Assembly: GCA_002384685.1 (NCBI GenBank)
Contig: DGAZ01000028.1
Coordinates: 18,834 to 28,316 of the forward strand
Length of the DNA: 9,483 bases
DNA from: Methylophilales bacterium UBA4017
GTDB lineage: Bacteria; Pseudomonadota; Gammaproteobacteria; Burkholderiales; Methylophilaceae
Direction: 5' to 3'
The notes beneath the pieces were generated by a model. The model saw only the letters and a list, made by a program, of their open reading frames with translations, searched no databases and was not told the DNA's origin. Positions within the stretch are counted from its first letter, which is position 1; each line of letters opens with the position of its first letter. The position numbers were made by a program, and so were the translations under genes. Shown here in pieces: positions 6,541 to 9,483 of this stretch.

Positions 6541-6813
6541 ATGGAAAGTGTTCAATATTTAGCAATGATTCAAGCTTATACCGGTATAGGGATTGGTTTG
6601 ATTATTGGCCTCGGTGCTTTAGGCGCTTGTGTTGGTATCGGCATTATGTGTGCTAGTTTCTTAGACGGCGCTGCAAGACAACCAGAGATGATCCCTCAAT
6701 TACAAACTAAAGTATTTTTACTTTTAGGCTTGATTGATGCTTCATTTATTATTGGTGTAGGTCTTGCAATGATGTTTGCATTTGCAAACCCATTGTTAAG
6801 CGTTGTTGGTTAA
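6541..6813 (+). CDS. atpE: F1Fo ATP synthase subunit c
   Basis: Subunit c forms the membrane ring whose rotation couples ion flow to ATP synthesis. The 90-residue protein is a two-helix hairpin: a glycine-rich first helix (about 12-40, GIGIGLIIGLGALGACVGIGI), the polar loop GAARQPEMIP with Arg46-Gln47-Pro48 that contacts the F1 stalk, and a second helix with the carrier Asp66 in GLIDAS. An aspartate without the Gln and Glu-Ser ligands of sodium-type rings points to protons. It is longer than E. coli AtpE (79); the tail after FANP resembles the Pseudomonas form. The ATG at 6541 follows AAGGA at eight bases and a U-rich enhancer-like leader. A long hairpin lies just downstream. Both flanking elements fit high c-subunit output. 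Confidence 0.97.
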   Translation: MESVQYLAMIQAYTGIGIGLIIGLGALGACVGIGIMCASFLDGAARQPEMIPQLQTKVFLLLGLIDASFIIGVGLAMMFAFANPLLSVVG

Positions 6814-6823
6814 TTAAATTATT

Positions 6824-6859
6824 GCTTTGGTTTCTTAAAGCTACATAAGAACCCAAGGC
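6824..6859 (+). promoter_or_regulatory. long imperfect hairpin between atpE and atpF
   Basis: Bases 6824-6837 pair with 6846-6859 around an eight-base loop. Of 14 positions, 12 are Watson-Crick, one is a G-U pair (6826/6857) and one is a mismatch (6831/6852). The stem ends one base before the atpF ribosome binding site GGAG (6861-6864) and starts ten bases after the atpE stop. No U tract follows, so it is not a standard intrinsic terminator. Possible roles are protection of the atpE mRNA 3' end after processing, or hindrance of atpF initiation. It fills most of the 56-base gap. The pairing is seen; the role is inferred. Confidence 0.6.
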
Positions 6860-6869
6860 CGGAGTAAAA

Positions 6870-7340
6870 ATGAATATTAATTTTACATTAATTGCCCAAG
6901 CTATAGCTTTTTCAACTTTGATTTGGTTTACAGTTAAATTTGTTTGGCCCCCTTTGTTAAATGCAATTGAAAAAAGACAAAAGGAAATTGCTGATGGTTT
7001 AGCCGCTGCTCACGAGGGAAAAATGTCCCTTGAGCTTGCTGCAAAAAAGAATGAAGAAACCTTAAGTGAGGTAAAGCAAAAAAGCACAGAAATTATTGGC
7101 CAAGCAGAGAAAAGAGCCTCTGAGATTGTTGAAGAAGCGAGAAATAATGCTAAATCAGAAGCAGAGAGAATTTTGGTGGGCGCAAAAGAAGAAATTGCAC
7201 AAGAAGTTAATAGGGCAAAAGAGTTATTGCGAGCCCAGGTTTCTGTCTTAGCTGTGACAGGTGCGGAAAAGATATTGGCTAAAGAAATTGATAAAACAAC
7301 TCATGCAGACATGCTCAGTCGTTTAGCTGAGGAGTTATAG
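6870..7340 (+). CDS. atpF: F1Fo ATP synthase subunit b (peripheral stalk)
   Basis: Two copies of subunit b form the stalk that holds F1 against rotation. The length of 156 residues equals E. coli AtpF. It has one N-terminal membrane helix (about 5-25, ending VKFVWPPLLNAIEKRQKEIADGL, the most conserved part of the family), then a long charged helical region rich in Ala, Glu and Lys from about 30 to 130 forming the right-handed coiled coil. The C-terminal VSVLAVTGAEKILAKEI segment binds subunit delta. The ATG at 6870 has GGAG (6861-6864) five bases upstream. A hairpin sits immediately before that site. Only five bases separate it from atpH, whose ribosome binding site lies inside the end of this gene. 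Confidence 0.97.
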   Translation: MNINFTLIAQAIAFSTLIWFTVKFVWPPLLNAIEKRQKEIADGLAAAHEGKMSLELAAKKNEETLSEVKQKSTEIIGQAEKRASEIVEEARNNAKSEAERILVGAKEEIAQEVNRAKELLRAQVSVLAVTGAEKILAKEIDKTTHADMLSRLAEEL

Positions 7341-7345
7341 GCGAA

Positions 7346-7882
7346 ATGGCCGAGATTTCTACAATAGCAAGACCTTACGCCCAAGCAATTTTTAGTCTGG
7401 CAAAAGAACAAGAAACGCTTGCAATCTGGTTAGATGCATTAACCTTAATGACCGGTGTTATTGAAAATCCTGATATAAAAAGCTTTATCCAGGATGCCAA
7501 GGTTCTAGACTCAGACCGAGAAAAAACATTACTTAAGATTTTCGGTAAAGATGTTGATGACATGGCTAAAAATTTTATTATGTTGTTAATTGAGAATAAG
7601 CGCTTAATGATTCTTCCTGCTATTAAATTGGCTTATGAAAAGCTTAAGGCAGATTATGAAGGAACGGTTGAAGCAGAAATAATAGTGGCAGCGGAACCAG
7701 ATAAAAAAGCTGTAGATAATTTAATTAAAAGCTTAGAAAAAAAATTCAATAAGAAAATTGAGGGCCACGTAACAATTGATAAAAGTATTATAGGTGGCAC
7801 AAAAATTATTGTAGGTGACACGGTTATAGATGATTCAATTAAAGGAAAATTAGAAAATTTAGCTTATGCGTTAAAGGCATAA
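7346..7882 (+). CDS. atpH: F1Fo ATP synthase subunit delta
   Basis: Subunit delta sits on top of F1 and joins the alpha N-termini to the b stalk. The 178 residues compare with 177 in E. coli. The N-terminal ARPYAQAIFSLA is the family signature of the alpha-binding helical domain, and the C-terminal IDKSIIGGTKIIVGDTVIDDSIKGKLENLA matches the conserved end of the family. The middle FIMLLIENKRLMILPAI also fits. The ATG at 7346 is preceded by GAGGAG (7329-7334) at 11 bases and by a closer AGG at 7339-7341; both lie at the end of atpF or over its stop, suggesting coupled translation. A 21-base gap leads to atpA. Confidence 0.96.
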   Translation: MAEISTIARPYAQAIFSLAKEQETLAIWLDALTLMTGVIENPDIKSFIQDAKVLDSDREKTLLKIFGKDVDDMAKNFIMLLIENKRLMILPAIKLAYEKLKADYEGTVEAEIIVAAEPDKKAVDNLIKSLEKKFNKKIEGHVTIDKSIIGGTKIIVGDTVIDDSIKGKLENLAYALKA

Positions 7883-7903
7883 GGATAAAATTAGGAGATA
7901 GGA

Positions 7904-9439
7904 ATGCAGTTATCAACATCTGAAATAAGCGAACTAATTAAAAGTAGAATTAAGGATTTTTCTACTTCATCAGAAGCAAAAACCCAAGGCACGGTAGTGT
8001 CAGTAACAGATGGGATTGTTCGTATTCATGGATTATCAAATGTTATGTCTGGTGAAATGATTGAATTTCCAGGCAATACTTTTGGCCTAGCATTAAACCT
8101 CGAAAGGGATTCAGTGGGCGCCGTTATTTTAGGTGATTACGAACACATTTCTGAAGGCGATGTATGTAAATGTACTGGAAAAATTCTAGAAGTTCCAGTA
8201 GGACCAGAGCTCATAGGTAGAGTAGTAGATGCTCTAGGAAGCCCAATTGATGGGAAAGGACCAGTTAAAACAAAAGAAACAGATAAGCTTGAAAAGGTAG
8301 CGCCTGGTGTTATTGCAAGAAAATCTGTGTCACAACCAGTTCAAACAGGCTTAAAAGCCATTGACTCCATGGTGCCGATTGGTAGAGGGCAGCGAGAACT
8401 AATTATTGGCGACAGACAAACTGGTAAGACAGCGGTTGCTATTGATGCAATTATTAATCAAAAAGGCCAAAATATGAAGTGTATATATGTGGCTATTGGT
8501 CAAAAAGCATCGACAATAATGAACGTAGTCCGAAAGCTAGAAGAAAATGGAGCTATGGAATATACGACTGTGGTATCAGCTTCTGCCTCAGATTCTGCAG
8601 CGCTTCAATTCTTAGCCCCTTATGCAGGTTGTACTATGGGCGAATATTTCCGTGACCGCGGAGAAGATGCTTTGATCGTTTATGATGATCTAACAAAACA
8701 GGCTATTGCTTACCGTCAAATTTCTCTTTTATTACGTCGTCCTCCAGGTCGCGAAGCATACCCTGGCGATGTTTTTTATATTCATTCAAGGTTATTAGAG
8801 CGAGCTGCTCGAGTTAATGAAGCGTACGTAGAAAAATTTACTAAAGGTAAGGTAAAAGGCAAAACAGGATCGCTAACTGCACTTCCTATAATTGAAACAG
8901 CAGCTGGTGACGTATCCGCATTCGTTCCAACAAACGTAATTTCCATTACCGATGGTCAGATCTTTTTGGAGTCTGATTTATTCAATGCTGGTATACGCCC
9001 TGCGATCAACGTAGGTATTTCTGTATCGCGCGTTGGTGGATCAGCTCAAATTAAATCCATGAAGAAAGTTGCTGGTACTTTAAAGTTAGATCAAGCTCAG
9101 TATCGCGAGCTCGAAGCCTTTTCCAAATTTGGTTCTGACTTAGATGCAGCAACAAAAGCAGTACTAGACAAAGGCGCTCGCAACGTGGAAATCTTGAAAC
9201 AACGCGAAGGTGACCCTTATCCGGTAGAGAAGCAAATTGCCATCATTTACGCAGGTGTAAAAGGCCTTATGCAGCCAGTGCCAATTGCAAAAATCAAGGA
9301 ATTCGAAAAAGATTATTTAACTGTTCTAGAAGCAAACCATGCAGATACGCTTGTTGCGCTCAAAGCAGGAAAGTATACAGACGAAATTGAGGCTGTTTTG
9401 ACTAAAACAGCCAAAGAAGTAGCTGCTAAATTTGCATAA
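7904..9439 (+). CDS. atpA: F1Fo ATP synthase subunit alpha
   Basis: Subunit alpha alternates with beta in the F1 hexamer; its own nucleotide sites are non-catalytic, but it supplies an arginine to each catalytic site. The 511 residues compare with 513 in E. coli. The N-terminal MQLSTSEISELIKSRI binds delta. The beta-barrel (to about 95) includes GEMIEFPGN and ALNLERDSVGAV. The P-loop GDRQTGKT is at 169-176 as in E. coli, and ISVSRVGGSAQ carries Arg376, the catalytic-site arginine at the same number. RDRGEDALIVYDDL and LLRRPPGREAYPGDVFY are also present. The C-terminal helical domain is complete. The ATG at 7904 has AGGAG (7893-7897) six bases upstream. atpG starts 23 bases after the stop. Confidence 0.98.
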   Translation: MQLSTSEISELIKSRIKDFSTSSEAKTQGTVVSVTDGIVRIHGLSNVMSGEMIEFPGNTFGLALNLERDSVGAVILGDYEHISEGDVCKCTGKILEVPVGPELIGRVVDALGSPIDGKGPVKTKETDKLEKVAPGVIARKSVSQPVQTGLKAIDSMVPIGRGQRELIIGDRQTGKTAVAIDAIINQKGQNMKCIYVAIGQKASTIMNVVRKLEENGAMEYTTVVSASASDSAALQFLAPYAGCTMGEYFRDRGEDALIVYDDLTKQAIAYRQISLLLRRPPGREAYPGDVFYIHSRLLERAARVNEAYVEKFTKGKVKGKTGSLTALPIIETAAGDVSAFVPTNVISITDGQIFLESDLFNAGIRPAINVGISVSRVGGSAQIKSMKKVAGTLKLDQAQYRELEAFSKFGSDLDAATKAVLDKGARNVEILKQREGDPYPVEKQIAIIYAGVKGLMQPVPIAKIKEFEKDYLTVLEANHADTLVALKAGKYTDEIEAVLTKTAKEVAAKFA

Positions 9440-9462
9440 TTAAAGCCTAATTTAGGATTATA

Positions 9463-9483
9463 ATGGCGAATCTAAAAGAAATA
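9463..9483 (+). CDS. atpG: F1Fo ATP synthase subunit gamma, first seven codons (3' end outside the window)
   Basis: Gamma is the central rotor shaft of F1. Only MANLKEI is visible, matching the family N-terminus (E. coli begins MAGAKEI). The ATG at 9463 has AGGA (9454-9457) five bases upstream, and the position directly after atpA is the one expected for atpG. The identification rests mainly on context. Confidence 0.88.

Overview
The window is a low-GC stretch of a gammaproteobacterial chromosome, close to the replication origin. The order mnmE - mnmG - rsmG - parA - parB - atpIBEFHA(G) is the ancestral layout seen in Pseudomonas and many other non-enteric gammaproteobacteria (enterics have lost parAB here). 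The proteins fit this class: MnmG keeps Cys47 and Cys277, AtpA keeps the P-loop at 169-176 and Arg376 in E. coli numbering, and the c subunit has a Pseudomonas-like C-terminal tail after FANP. I cannot name the genus from sequence alone. Nothing suggests recent transfer; there is no insertion sequence, CRISPR array, tRNA or rRNA.

Layout. 1-663 is the C-terminal half of mnmE. 664-710 is a convergent gap holding two near-perfect parS centromere sites in tandem. 711-959, on the minus strand, is a small Cys-rich lipoprotein gene of unknown function. 960-1051 is a divergent gap with a possible mnmG promoter. From 1052 every gene is on the plus strand and tightly packed: mnmG, rsmG (8-bp overlap), parA, parB (11-bp overlap), atpI, atpB, atpE, atpF, atpH, atpA and the first seven codons of atpG. 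No gene-free stretch exceeds 100 bases.

Function. MnmE and MnmG form the complex that modifies U34 of certain tRNAs. RsmG methylates 16S rRNA. ParA, ParB and the parS pair form a complete chromosome partition system within 4.6 kb. The atp genes encode the F1Fo ATP synthase. Two control elements stand out in the atp part: a U-rich leader before atpE containing a 12-base match to the E. coli atpE translational enhancer, and a long imperfect hairpin between atpE and atpF that ends just before the atpF ribosome binding site. Both fit a need to make many more c subunits than other Fo subunits.

I see no new multi-gene system. The points worth a second look are the parS pair, the two atpE-flanking RNA elements, the lipoprotein gene inside a conserved core cluster, and several non-ATG or uncertain starts.
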